NCBI GenBank assembly: GCA_964019425.1
Contig: OZ025863.1
Span: 186,001 to 250,000, forward strand
Direction of reading: 5' to 3'
Origin: Flectonema sp. DT1601
Lineage: Eukaryota > Euglenozoa > Diplonemea > Diplonemida > Diplonemidae
Length of the DNA stretch: 64,000 nucleotides
A model generated the notes under the pieces. It saw nothing but the letters and a program-made list of their open reading frames with translations. It did not search any database and was not told the origin of the DNA. The position numbers and the translations under genes are program-made. Shown here one piece after another: positions 8,505-20,261 of this stretch; within the stretch, counting starts at the first letter, position 1; every line of letters starts with the position of its first letter.

Positions 8505-11500
8505 AGGGAAAGTTTGGTTTGTATCCCCTGGGTGTTTAGCGTCACCTGTTGAGGTGTAATGTATTCTGTTTACTTCTATCCCTTTGTTTTTTTTTTTTTT
8601 TTTTTTTTTTTATTTCAAACAGGACAGCAGGGGGAAAGTTTGTTTCGTACCCCCCGGGTGCTTAGCGTCACCCTCCATGCGATGCTTGCGCAGGGAGAGC
8701 CAAGGGTCGAGAACCCTGGAGATTACCTTTGTTTCTTTTTGTGACTGGATTGCAGTGGCGCAACCCATCACCCCACCTGTTGGTATCTTTTTATTTTTTT
8801 TATTTAAAGAAAAAAGCAGGCTAAGTCGCCTGAGCTGGCATCGCCAGAATATTTAACTTCACATGGCAATGTCAGCTCGTGAAGGGATCCAGTTGGATCA
8901 AAGGTTTTCTCCCCCCCACTCTATTTATCGTCATTGGTGCGCACCTTCGAACAGGAAGGCCAACACTGACGGAATTTTTTACTTCTCTTCCCAGGGTTGA
9001 ACCTTGGGAAAAAAACAAACAATAAACACAGTGTAGACAAACACCCGCCGGACATCTGCAGAGCAGCGATCGATGTCGATGTCTTCGTTGTCGAACTTCC
9101 TGGCGTTTATGTTTTTGTTTTTAACAACAACACAACACCAACTAACAGGTTTGTCTCATTGCCCGTTCTTTCTTGTTTCCCTTTGCCGCCGGAAGAACGA
9201 AGGTCGACGGAGGTCCGAAGCATTGCTTGCGATGATGTTCCGGTATGTGTTGCGTCTCTGTTATTTGTTTGTTTCAACTCAATTGGTTCATCTCAGGTTT
9301 TAGAAGTCTTCGTCCTGTTCGTTGGGAAGGGCCTGAATCAAAAGTTCACTGCCCCTATTCCTCTCCCAAATTTCTTATTCAGCTTGCCACATGACTGTGT
9401 GACATTATTGCTACATTGTAGCTCCCCTACAAAAACCTTATTTTTTGCAGTTGTCTTTTGGTTGTAGCAACTTTTATTTTATGCTTTTCTAATGTCCCAA
9501 AGTTGGTTTATTTTACTTTTTTTTTCTGCAAGGGAACAGTCCAAAGCATAAGTCCGAACAGCCCTAAGGCCAGTGAACGCACTGATTGTTAGGTATTGTA
9601 TTCCAGGGAAAGTTTGGTTTGTATACTTTATTTTTATTTTATTTTATTTAATTTGTTAAAAGAAAACAGGTAACTTTACATGAGCATCGGCTCGAACGGC
9701 TCTGGCGAAGCGAGTGAACGAGTCTGATTGCTGAGTATTGTATTCTGTTTTCTTGTTCTTTTTTTAATTTATTTCAAACAGGGCAACAGGGGGAAAGTTT
9801 GGTTTGTATCCCCTGGGTGTTTAGCGTCACCTGTTGAGGTGTAATGTATTCTGTTTACTTCTATCCCTTTGTTTTTTTTTTTTTTTTTTTTTTTTTATTT
9901 CAAACAGGACAGCAGGGGGAAAGTTTGTTTCGTACCCCCCGGGTGCTTAGCGTCACCCTCCATGCGATGCTTGCGCAGGGAGAGCCAAGGGTCGAGAACC
10001 CTGGAGATTACCTTTGTTTCTTTTTGTGACTGGATTGCAGTGGCGCAACCCATCACCCCACCTGTTGGTATCTTTTTATTTTTTTTATTTAAAGAAAAAA
10101 GCAGGCTAAGTCGCCTGAGCTGGCATCGCCAGAATATTTAACTTCACATGGCAATGTCAGCTCGTGAAGGGATCCAGTTGGATCAAAGGTTTTCTCCCCC
10201 CCACTCTATTTATCGTCATTGGTGCGCACCTTCGAACAGGAAGGCCAACACTGACGGAATTTTTTACTTCTCTTCCCAGGGTTGAACCTTGGGAAAAAAA
10301 CAAACAATAAACACAGTGTAGACAAACACCCGCCGGACATCTGCAGAGCAGCGATCGATGTCGATGTCTTCGTTGTCGAACTTCCTGGCGTTTATGTTTT
10401 TGTTTTTAACAACAACACAACACCAACTAACAGGTTTGTCTCATTGCCCGTTCTTTCTTGTTTCCCTTTGCCGCCGGAAGAACGAAGGTCGACGGAGGTC
10501 CGAAGCATTGCTTGCGATGATGTTCCGGTATGTGTTGCGTCTCTGTTATTTGTTTGTTTCAACTCAATTGGTTCATCTCAGGTTTTAGAAGTCTTCGTCC
10601 TGTTCGTTGGGAAGGGCCTGAATCAAAAGTTCACTGCCCCTATTCCTCTCCCAAATTTCTTATTCAGCTTGCCACATGACTGTGTGACATTATTGCTACA
10701 TTGTAGCTCCCCTACAAAAACCTTATTTTTTGCAGTTGTCTTTTGGTTGTAGCAACTTTTATTTTATGCTTTTCTAATGTCCCAAAGTTGGTTTATTTTA
10801 CTTTTTTTTTCTGCAAGGGAACAGTCCAAAGCATAAGTCCGAACAGCCCTAAGGCCAGTGAACGCACTGATTGTTAGGTATTGTATTCCAGGGAAAGTTT
10901 GGTTTGTATACTTTATTTTTATTTTATTTTATTTAATTTGTTAAAAGAAAACAGGTAACTTTACATGAGCATCGGCTCGAACGGCTCTGGCGAAGCGAGT
11001 GAACGAGTCTGATTGCTGAGTATTGTATTCTGTTTTCTTGTTCTTTTTTTAATTTATTTCAAACAGGGCAACAGGGGGAAAGTTTGGTTTGTATCCCCTG
11101 GGTGTTTAGCGTCACCTGTTGAGGTGTAATGTATTCTGTTTACTTCTATCCCTTTGTTTTTTTTTTTTTTTTTTTTTTTTTATTTCAAACAGGACAGCAG
11201 GGGGAAAGTTTGTTTCGTACCCCCCGGGTGCTTAGCGTCACCCTCCATGCGATGCTTGCGCAGGGAGAGCCAAGGGTCGAGAACCCTGGAGATTACCTTT
11301 GTTTCTTTTTGTGACTGGATTGCAGTGGCGCAACCCATCACCCCACCTGTTGGTATCTTTTTATTTTTTTTATTTAAAGAAAAAAGCAGGCTAAGTCGCC
11401 TGAGCTGGCATCGCCAGAATATTTAACTTCACATGGCAATGTCAGCTCGTGAAGGGATCCAGTTGGATCAAAGGTTTTCTCCCCCCCACTCTATTTATCG

Positions 11501-11944
11501 TCATTGGTGCGCACCTTCGAACAGGAAGGCCAACACTGACGGAATTTTTTACTTCTCTTCCCAGGGTTGAACCTTGGGAAAAAAACAAACAATAAACACA
11601 GTGTAGACAAACACCCGCCGGACATCTGCAGAGCAGCGATCGATGTCGATGTCTTCGTTGTCGAACTTCCTGGCGTTTATGTTTTTGTTTTTAACAACAA
11701 CACAACACCAACTAACAGGTTTGTCTCATTGCCCGTTCTTTCTTGTTTCCCTTTGCCGCCGGAAGAACGAAGGTCGACGGAGGTCCGAAGCATTGCTTGC
11801 GATGATGTTCCGGTATGTGTTGCGTCTCTGTTATTTGTTTGTTTCAACTCAATTGGTTCATCTCAGGTTTTAGAAGTCTTCGTCCTGTTCGTTGGGAAGG
11901 GCCTGAATCAAAAGTTCACTGCCCCTATTCCTCTCCCAAATTTC
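8505..11944 (+). mobile_element. head-to-tail array of a 1285-bp non-coding mobile unit
   Basis: Three units lie in tandem: a 5'-truncated one (8505-9374) and two full ones (9375-10659, 10660-11944), each ending CCCAAATTTC. The units appear essentially identical. The array sits precisely between TTATTTTC and CTATTCCTACAG, a site that is uninterrupted at 6262 and at 21640, with at most one base duplicated. Each unit holds a T run of ~26, small hairpins such as GGATCCAGTTGGATC, and a 3' module (GGGAAGGGCCTGAATCAAAA...) related to the ends of the 1355-bp unit and the LINE. The short open frames inside are not convincing genes. Likely a non-autonomous retroelement. Confidence 0.75.
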
Positions 11945-12155
11945 CTATTCCTACAGCATGTGCTATGAAAGAAGCTTTTCTCCGAGTACCTTGGCAGTAA
12001 ATACGGGTATCGATAGAGTGTGTTGTAGTCTAACCAGTGGATTCCCATTCGTAGGGTCTGGTGCGTTTTTTATGTTGAGGTGTGTTGGAAGACGGTGTCA
12101 AAATGGGGCGAGAACGCAGCTCTCTCAGGGGACCATCTCTGTGAGTCTACACTGA
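11945..12155 (+). CDS. variant of the small MCYERSF frame
   Basis: The frame from 11958 matches the other small frames but has SLTSG and CQNG variants. A deletion just before the usual stop moves termination to TCTACACTGA, giving 65 codons. Its upstream acceptor-like sequence is preserved on the far side of the 1285-bp array. Confidence 0.22.
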
Positions 12156-12806
12156 CTTCTAAAAATCCAAAAAACCACGCTAATTATTCCAAGTACAGTA
12201 TATTAACCATAATTCTTCTCAATACAGTTACAAACAATAGGGATGAAGGAAAATGATTAACAGAAGAGGTAGAAACAGGGTAAGCTAATGTGTGTTTGGG
12301 CTTAAAAGTTATTAGCCAGCTATATTTTTGTGAAGGAAGGGAGGACATGTCGTCCTGTTCTGGTTATTAGTAGTTTATGACACCGTATCGGTGAGGGTTT
12401 TCGGTTGTGTATTGTCTACGTGATATCAATTACAAATGTTATTCATTCCCCTTGGTGAGCAGCTTCCTCCAGAGATGATGTATTAGAACAATCCTGTTTA
12501 TCCCCACAAGAGACTTTCAACTAAACTGTCTTTGGTCGAATAATGCGAAGGGTTTATTCCTTGTAACGATCTTTAAGTTGTGTTCAATCGAACACGTGCA
12601 TCTCGGCAAACCCATTAAATAACCAACAGCGAAGAAGAACACCCAAATATTTGAGCTAGCTTACATCCTTCGGGATAATTTAAGATAATTACATGTTCAT
12701 TAACCCCCCCAAGTATACGTTAAATTAACCAAGTAATTGACACTAACACTATAGTGAAGGAAGAAAGTGCTATTGAGAAGTACGTGCAGCTGACTGTTCC
12801 TTTACC
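12156..12806 (+). promoter_or_regulatory. type B upstream region with relic peptidase 3' end
   Basis: Same architecture as at 6472, with the relic at about 12450-12606 and the ACTAAC-ACTATAG motif shortly before the ATG at 12807. Confidence 0.5.
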
Positions 12807-13034
12807 ATGTTCAAGACTTCCCGAGTTATTGTGACCTCAGTTAGAGGAAAGATAGCTTGTGAGTTTCAGGCTTTTCTACTGAAGAAGGGGCTGACAGGCG
12901 ATCCATACTTCCTGAATTATGAAACCATGGTAGAAGAGAGAAGGGACCGCCTGCACAAGATAATGAATGGGGATATCGTCCATGGACGTGAAGGTCACAA
13001 TGAAGATCCGGCACCGATCAAACTCCAGGACTGA
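12807..13034 (+). pseudogene. truncated type B peptidase gene
   Basis: The type B leader here is joined to the GDPYFLNYETM cassette, a combination not seen elsewhere. The frame ends at TGA (13032-13034) just after PIKLQD because the gene is cut and replaced by the phased CACGA element. The catalytic Cys and everything after it are missing; GATATTGAG at 13185-13193 looks like a remnant of the interdomain loop, so the middle of the gene was deleted as the element came in. Confidence 0.8.
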
Positions 13035-13058
13035 GGCGATCGGCAGGGGTGGAGGTTT

Positions 13059-13180
13059 CACGAATTTTCACGATCCTTCACGGTTTGTCACGAGTTGTCA
13101 CTACCTATCACGAAAATTCACGAAAATTCACTGCCAAAAAGCATGGTGAAAAATCGTGAATTTTCGTGAATAATCGTGAA
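13059..13180. repeat. 10-bp phased CACGA repeats facing inverted CGTGA repeats
   Basis: CACGA-type motifs start at 13059, 13069, 13079, 13089, 13099, 13109, 13119 and 13129, exactly ten bases apart. After a 20-base gap the reverse complement recurs at 13155, 13165 and 13175 (and GGTGA at 13145), again ten apart. The block sits at the breakpoint of a truncated peptidase gene. It looks like a mobile element end or a small fold-back element with helically phased protein sites. Confidence 0.6.
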
Positions 13181-13260
13181 TTTTGATATTGAGATTTGTG
13201 GTTTGGTAAAAAAAACTACTCAGGGGGGGCCTGAACTGCACTGCTTCGTAGTTGTCATCG

Positions 13261-13579
13261 GTGCTTGTTAATCCTATCGTTCTCTAAAGTTTATTGTTAA
13301 TACTACTTCTCTTTAATCCAGCTCTTGTTCCAGTTTCATGTGGTTGCTGAACTATTCTAGCACAGGTAGGTTGATAGGCATGTGTGGTGATTGTTGAAGT
13401 GGTGGTGCTTGTTAATCCTATCGTTCTCTACAGTTTATTGTTAATACTACTTCTCTTTAATCCAGCTCTTGTTCCAGTTTCATGTGGTTGCTGAACTATT
13501 CTAGCACAGGTGGGTTGATAGGCATGTGTGGTGATCGTTGAAGTGGTGGTGCTTGTTAATCCTATCGTTCTCTAAAGTT
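13261..13579 (+). repeat. 144-bp tandem repeat, 2.2 copies
   Basis: GTGCTTGTTAATCCTATCG recurs at 13261, 13405 and 13549, exactly 144 bases apart. The third copy is cut at 13579 by the 1355-bp array. The same array, uninterrupted, lies at 49307-49625 upstream of the second chimeric gene. Confidence 0.75.
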
Positions 13580-16500
13580 GATACTTGCATTTTTTTATTT
13601 GTAATCTTCTATTACAATTCTCTTTCTGTTCTGGTCTGTTACTTCATTTGTCTTGTATAACTTCAGTTATATCCATTTTACTTTTTATTGTTTCCCATCT
13701 ACTTTTTATTTTCTATTAGTTCTGGTCAGAAACTCCTGGGCAGCAAGAAGGAAAGTAGTTGAGTACTTCTGGGTGTTTGGCATCACCCCCCATAGTGAGC
13801 AAGTACAACAGGTAGCATTGGTAGTCTGTTGATCCTGAGTGATCCCAGCTACAGTTTTGTTTTTCTTTCTTTTTTTTAGAAGAAGATCAGGACATCCAAG
13901 CACTGCTGGATAGTTGCTGAATGCAGGGCCTGCCTGTGGCATTATAATAACAGGCTAAGTCATTTGTAGTTCATAGTTTACCTTTGATTTTATAACTTCA
14001 CATAGGTACTATGAACGATGAGAGATCCAGTGGGATCACTCAGGGTCTAGTAGAGACCACCAATGTTGTGCGTTGATAGGCAAGGTGACCAACCTTGACA
14101 TTCTTTCTTTTCTCTCCTGTTGTGACAAACACAAAATACACACACAGCTTACAGTGTGTTCTTTGTGTATGTTTTCTTCAGGTGTGAGTAGTTTTTTTGT
14201 TCTTGCTCTTCAGGGAGGGCCTTAGCCAAAAGCTAACAGTCCAAATCTCACCTGGAAATTCAACTCAGTCCTTGTCAGTTTTGGCATCAAACTTGTAATG
14301 GTTTAATCATTACAGGTTATTTACTGAAATATTTGTTCTAAAAGTTGCTAAGTATTTCTCACTTAGAAATTTTTTATTTTTTTATTTTCAGCTTAATTAG
14401 CTACAAATTGTTTCTACTAAGTGTTTCTCACTTAGATTTTTTTTTTGCTTTTCAGCTCCTTAAAAGCTGCTAAGTGTTTCTGCTAAGTGTTTCTCACTTA
14501 GAATTTTATTTTTATGTTCGTTTTCTATCCCTTCTCCTATCCCTTTTGTTCAAAATAAGCGGGGGGAAATTCTCTCATTCACGCTAAGATGCACTCTGAA
14601 CTTTGATTTTTTGATCTGAGTGTGAGGGAATGACCTGTTAGTGCATTGGGCATAGGCTGGGCTGCAGTTTAGATGTCTTAGGTGTTAATAGGGGGTTCCT
14701 CTTAGCATTTTTCTTTGTTCCCACCTTATGATTTTCTTGAAGAAAAAAAATAGAAGTCATAATGGTGCTTCCCTCTGGAAGGGTTGTAAGCCATGGTGTC
14801 CAACTAGATTAAAGGACAAGTCTGGGATAATCCCTGCCAGAGGGGCGAGTATTCTACCATGGTTGAAATACTCTGGCAACTGATCTTCAATTTTATGTTG
14901 TTTGTTAGCTGCTGGTGTATCTTGATTATGTGTTGATACTTGCATTTTTTTATTTGTAATCTTCTATTACAATTCTCTTTCTGTTCTGGTCTGTTACTTC
15001 ATTTGTCTTGTATAACTTCAGTTATATCCATTTTACTTTTTATTGTTTCCCATCTACTTTTTATTTTCTATTAGTTCTGGTCAGAAACTCCTGGGCAGCA
15101 AGAAGGAAAGTAGTTGAGTACTTCTGGGTGTTTGGCATCACCCCCCATAGTGAGCAAGTACAACAGGTAGCATTGGTAGTCTGTTGATCCTGAGTGATCC
15201 CAGCTACAGTTTTGTTTTTCTTTCTTTTTTTTAGAAGAAGATCAGGACATCCAAGCACTGCTGGATAGTTGCTGAATGCAGGGCCTGCCTGTGGCATTAT
15301 AATAACAGGCTAAGTCATTTGTAGTTCATAGTTTACCTTTGATTTTATAACTTCACATAGGTACTATGAACGATGAGAGATCCAGTGGGATCACTCAGGG
15401 TCTAGTAGAGACCACCAATGTTGTGCGTTGATAGGCAAGGTGACCAACCTTGACATTCTTTCTTTTCTCTCCTGTTGTGACAAACACAAAATACACACAC
15501 AGCTTACAGTGTGTTCTTTGTGTATGTTTTCTTCAGGTGTGAGTAGTTTTTTTGTTCTTGCTCTTCAGGGAGGGCCTTAGCCAAAAGCTAACAGTCCAAA
15601 TCTCACCTGGAAATTCAACTCAGTCCTTGTCAGTTTTGGCATCAAACTTGTAATGGTTTAATCATTACAGGTTATTTACTGAAATATTTGTTCTAAAAGT
15701 TGCTAAGTATTTCTCACTTAGAAATTTTTTATTTTTTTATTTTCAGCTTAATTAGCTACAAATTGTTTCTACTAAGTGTTTCTCACTTAGATTTTTTTTT
15801 TGCTTTTCAGCTCCTTAAAAGCTGCTAAGTGTTTCTGCTAAGTGTTTCTCACTTAGAATTTTATTTTTATGTTCGTTTTCTATCCCTTCTCCTATCCCTT
15901 TTGTTCAAAATAAGCGGGGGGAAATTCTCTCATTCACGCTAAGATGCACTCTGAACTTTGATTTTTTGATCTGAGTGTGAGGGAATGACCTGTTAGTGCA
16001 TTGGGCATAGGCTGGGCTGCAGTTTAGATGTCTTAGGTGTTAATAGGGGGTTCCTCTTAGCATTTTTCTTTGTTCCCACCTTATGATTTTCTTGAAGAAA
16101 AAAAATAGAAGTCATAATGGTGCTTCCCTCTGGAAGGGTTGTAAGCCATGGTGTCCAACTAGATTAAAGGACAAGTCTGGGATAATCCCTGCCAGAGGGG
16201 CGAGTATTCTACCATGGTTGAAATACTCTGGCAACTGATCTTCAATTTTATGTTGTTTGTTAGCTGCTGGTGTATCTTGATTATGTGTTGATACTTGCAT
16301 TTTTTTATTTGTAATCTTCTATTACAATTCTCTTTCTGTTCTGGTCTGTTACTTCATTTGTCTTGTATAACTTCAGTTATATCCATTTTACTTTTTATTG
16401 TTTCCCATCTACTTTTTATTTTCTATTAGTTCTGGTCAGAAACTCCTGGGCAGCAAGAAGGAAAGTAGTTGAGTACTTCTGGGTGTTTGGCATCACCCCC

Positions 16501-18331
16501 CATAGTGAGCAAGTACAACAGGTAGCATTGGTAGTCTGTTGATCCTGAGTGATCCCAGCTACAGTTTTGTTTTTCTTTCTTTTTTTTAGAAGAAGATCAG
16601 GACATCCAAGCACTGCTGGATAGTTGCTGAATGCAGGGCCTGCCTGTGGCATTATAATAACAGGCTAAGTCATTTGTAGTTCATAGTTTACCTTTGATTT
16701 TATAACTTCACATAGGTACTATGAACGATGAGAGATCCAGTGGGATCACTCAGGGTCTAGTAGAGACCACCAATGTTGTGCGTTGATAGGCAAGGTGACC
16801 AACCTTGACATTCTTTCTTTTCTCTCCTGTTGTGACAAACACAAAATACACACACAGCTTACAGTGTGTTCTTTGTGTATGTTTTCTTCAGGTGTGAGTA
16901 GTTTTTTTGTTCTTGCTCTTCAGGGAGGGCCTTAGCCAAAAGCTAACAGTCCAAATCTCACCTGGAAATTCAACTCAGTCCTTGTCAGTTTTGGCATCAA
17001 ACTTGTAATGGTTTAATCATTACAGGTTATTTACTGAAATATTTGTTCTAAAAGTTGCTAAGTATTTCTCACTTAGAAATTTTTTATTTTTTTATTTTCA
17101 GCTTAATTAGCTACAAATTGTTTCTACTAAGTGTTTCTCACTTAGATTTTTTTTTTGCTTTTCAGCTCCTTAAAAGCTGCTAAGTGTTTCTGCTAAGTGT
17201 TTCTCACTTAGAATTTTATTTTTATGTTCGTTTTCTATCCCTTCTCCTATCCCTTTTGTTCAAAATAAGCGGGAGGAAATTCTCTCATTCACGCTAAGAT
17301 GCACTCTGAACTTTGATTTTTTGATCTGAGTGTGAGGGAATGACCTGTTAGTGCATTGGGCATAGGCTGGGCTGCAGTTTAGATGTCTTAGGTGTTAATA
17401 GGGGGTTCCTCTTAGCATTTTTCTTTGTTCCCACCTTATGATTTTCTTGAAGAAAAAAAATAGAAGTCATAATGGTGCTTCCCTCTGGAAGGGTTGTAAG
17501 CCATGGTGTCCAACTAGATTAAAGGACAAGTCTGGGATAATCCCTGCCAGAGGGGCGAGTATTCTACCATGGTTGAAATACTCTGGCAACTGATCTTCAA
17601 TTTTATGTTGTTTGTTAGCTGCTGGTGTATCTTGATTATGTGTTGATACTTGCATTTTTTTATTTGTAATCTTCTATTACAATTCTCTTTCTGTTCTGGT
17701 CTGTTACTTCATTTGTCTTGTATAACTTCAGTTATATCCATTTTACTTTTTATTGTTTCCCATCTACTTTTTATTTTCTATTAGTTCTGGTCAGAAACTC
17801 CTGGGCAGCAAGAAGGAAAGTAGTTGAGTACTTCTGGGTGTTTGGCATCACCCCCCATAGTGAGCAAGTACAACAGGTAGCATTGGTAGTCTGTTGATCC
17901 TGAGTGATCCCAGCTACAGTTTTGTTTTTCTTTCTTTTTTTTAGAAGAAGATCAGGACATCCAAGCACTGCTGGATAGTTGCTGAATGCAGGGCCTGCCT
18001 GTGGCATTATAATAACAGGCTAAGTCATTTGTAGTTCATAGTTTACCTTTGATTTTATAACTTCACATAGGTACTATGAACGATGAGAGATCCAGTGGGA
18101 TCACTCAGGGTCTAGTAGAGACCACCAATGTTGTGCGTTGATAGGCAAGGTGACCAACCTTGACATTCTTTCTTTTCTCTCCTGTTGTGACAAACACAAA
18201 ATACACACACAGCTTACAGTGTGTTCTTTGTGTATGTTTTCTTCAGGTGTGAGTAGTTTTTTTGTTCTTGCTCTTCAGGGAGGGCCTTAGCCAAAAGCTA
18301 ACAGTCCAAATCTCACCTGGAAATTCAACTC
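13580..18331 (+). mobile_element. head-to-tail array of a 1355-bp non-coding mobile unit
   Basis: This insertion of 4752 bp is defined precisely by comparison with the empty site at 49625/49626. It contains a 5'-truncated unit (13580-14276) and three full or nearly full units of period 1355, the last ending in GGAAATTCAACTC at 18331. Units are almost identical; one A/G difference is visible near 17274. The unit has hairpins (GATCCAGTGGGATC, GGTCTAGTAGAGACC), repeated AAGTGTTTCTCACTTAG motifs and the 3' module GCCAAAAGCTAACAGTCC. A stretch beginning TCTGGTCTGTTACTTC is shared with the LINE 3' region at 38310. No duplicated target bases are visible. Likely a non-autonomous retroelement of the same system as the LINE. 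Confidence 0.75.
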
Positions 18332-18351
18332 TATTGTGGTAATGCATTCAC

Positions 18352-19598
18352 ATGGCTCTCGTAAGAGTAACAGTGCAACTTCGCGATTCCTTGCCAGCAG
18401 AGATCTTGCTGTATGTGACTAGCAGATCAAAGCTGTTAGATGTATTGGGTGGTATGGGACTAGAAGTTGAAGATGACTTGGAGGTTAGGGCTCGTGTTGC
18501 TGGCACGGATGGAATGCTGATCTAGTGCGATGAGAAGATTGGTGAGGTTGACGGTGTATCGCAATACACTGTTGCTGGGACCCTGCATCACCGCCCACAG
18601 CCACCAAGTACAGTTGTCCCGATCCTCTTGCAGCACATCGCCATGCGCCGCATTCCGCAGTTTACCCGCCAGCTTCATGGTCTTGACTCCGTCAGTTATT
18701 GGGCTGCACGAAGAGAGATGATCCGGTGGTTGTATGTGCAGGATTGTGTGTTTCTCATTCGCAACCGGGAGAGTACCTTCTGCCTGGTAAGTGACGCAAC
18801 ATCTGTGACAGAAAACTCGTCAGCGCTACACATCACTGCTGCTACAGCTACGACTGCATGCTATAGTCTTGCATGCAAACTCCTGGACGAATTCGACAAG
18901 TTCTGCGAGAGGATACCGGCTTGGAAGGATGGCGGATCATATGTATTCTGGAGAGACCATTCCAATGTGAAGGATAAGGAGGGGGTTCTGGTTGTCCGCG
19001 TTCAGAACAGTGGGTTGTGTTACATGCATGCACCTGCTGCCCTCCAACACTACGTAGTTACCATGAACTCTGGTGGCACCCATCATGAGATGCTGAATGT
19101 GGCCAAGTTTATGAAGCAATACTTCACTGCAAGGCAGCTTTTTAAACACTTTGTGCATTGTGAGGGTAGGTATTCTGTGGATTTCATGCGTTGAATAATG
19201 AGGATATTGAGACATTCCCTTGTCGTGGGAAAGCGGAAGACTCTGATATCCACGATGCCCTAAAACAATATGGAGTTGGCCTGGTTTCTGGCTTCAACGT
19301 GGACGCGACTTTCCACACATCGGACCTTACCTCATTTGTGACTGAGAAGTACAATTCCAAGAAGAAAAAGGGAAAACATGCAATGGTACTTGTCGGCTCA
19401 CGAAAAGACGGAGACCAACACATCTTCCTACTTCAGAATTGGTGGAGAACAAGACAGTTGATTGAAGTGTCTGGTGAGTACCTTGCCCAAACAGGAGCCC
19501 AGGTTGTCTTCGTCAAGAAGTCGGTCGACCAAATTCCTGACGAGTTCCCGAAGAATGTAGCCTCTTACATGGAGACTGAAGACGTAATAACAGGTTAA
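18352..19598 (+). pseudogene. chimeric gene: unknown N-terminus fused to papain-like domain, copy 1 (broken)
   Basis: The N-terminal ~176 residues (MALVRVTVQLRDSLPAEILL...) are absent from other family members and join the peptidase at DEFDKFCERIP, keeping the Cys block. Residues 1-75 have an alternating beta-strand/Gly pattern that could be ubiquitin-like; that is only an impression. TAG at 18523-18525 replaces a Trp codon kept in the sister copy at 49817. Both copies have a ~13-base deletion that closes the frame at TGA 19192-19194, after which a second frame (from 19191) carries the His and Asn blocks. The tail runs into a mobile-element fragment and ends VITG. Confidence 0.7.
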
Positions 19599-19794
19599 GT
19601 CATTTGTAGTTCATAGTTTACCTTTGATTTTATAACTTCACATAGGTACTATGAACGATGAGAGATCCAGTGGGATCGCTCGGGGTCCTGTAGAGATCGC
19701 CAATGTTGTGCGTTGATAGGCAAGGTGATCAACCTTGACATTCTTTCTTTTCTCTCCTGTTGTAAAAAATACAAAATACACACACAGCTTACAG
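19584..19794 (+). mobile_element. fragment of the 1355-bp unit with GT...AG ends
   Basis: 211 bases matching the middle of the 1355-bp unit but clearly older (for example CGGGGTCCTGTAGAGATCG against AGGGTCTAGTAGAGACC). It begins GTAATA right after the GAAGAC codons of the peptidase and ends CAGCTTACAG, so its edges would suit an intron. The same fragment is at 50878-51088. Confidence 0.6.
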
Positions 19795-20261
19795 GTACTC
19801 GCATCTGCTGGAGCGATATCGATGCTTCCGTCTCTCGGTTTAGTGCGTTTTTTATGTTCCCCTTTTTGAGTTTCCAGTCAGCCTTGTGTTTCTGTCTTCG
19901 TACACAATTCTTATCCCCTTTACAATCTCTCTCTGCCCCAGAATATGCAAGGTCGTAGGTTGAGTAGAACAATGTGTTTGTATTTTAATTTAGTGCACTT
20001 TTTTATAATAAACTCATATTCTAACTAACTTTTATCTTAGAACGATAGCAACTTCAACATAGAATGAAGTCCCTTAGAACTTACTGATGAAGGACTAAAA
20101 AGGGACAAGTAGTATAAGATTAAGGCTCCTGAAACTACATATTCTATTACCCTTTTGATGTTAGGAAACTGTGGAAATGTATACATTTCTTTTACTAATC
20201 TCTGCTTTTCTTATTCTCACTTTTCTGTTTTAAAATGAATGATACTAACTAGCACCACAAA
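19795..20261 (+). other. spacer with type A hairpin leader
   Basis: It holds sequence beginning GTACTCGCATCTGCTGG of unknown origin, then from about 20030 the type A leader with hairpin and pyrimidine-rich tract. No supported gene. Confidence 0.55.

Noticed and set aside
8559-11968. Repeated open frames of 61-156 codons in the 1285-bp units
   Set aside because: They are T-run-rich, lack domains and depend on a TTG start; repetition merely reflects identical units.
13706-18007. 78- and 62-codon minus-strand frames in the 1355-bp units
   Set aside because: Short, no recognisable motif, and present only because units are identical.
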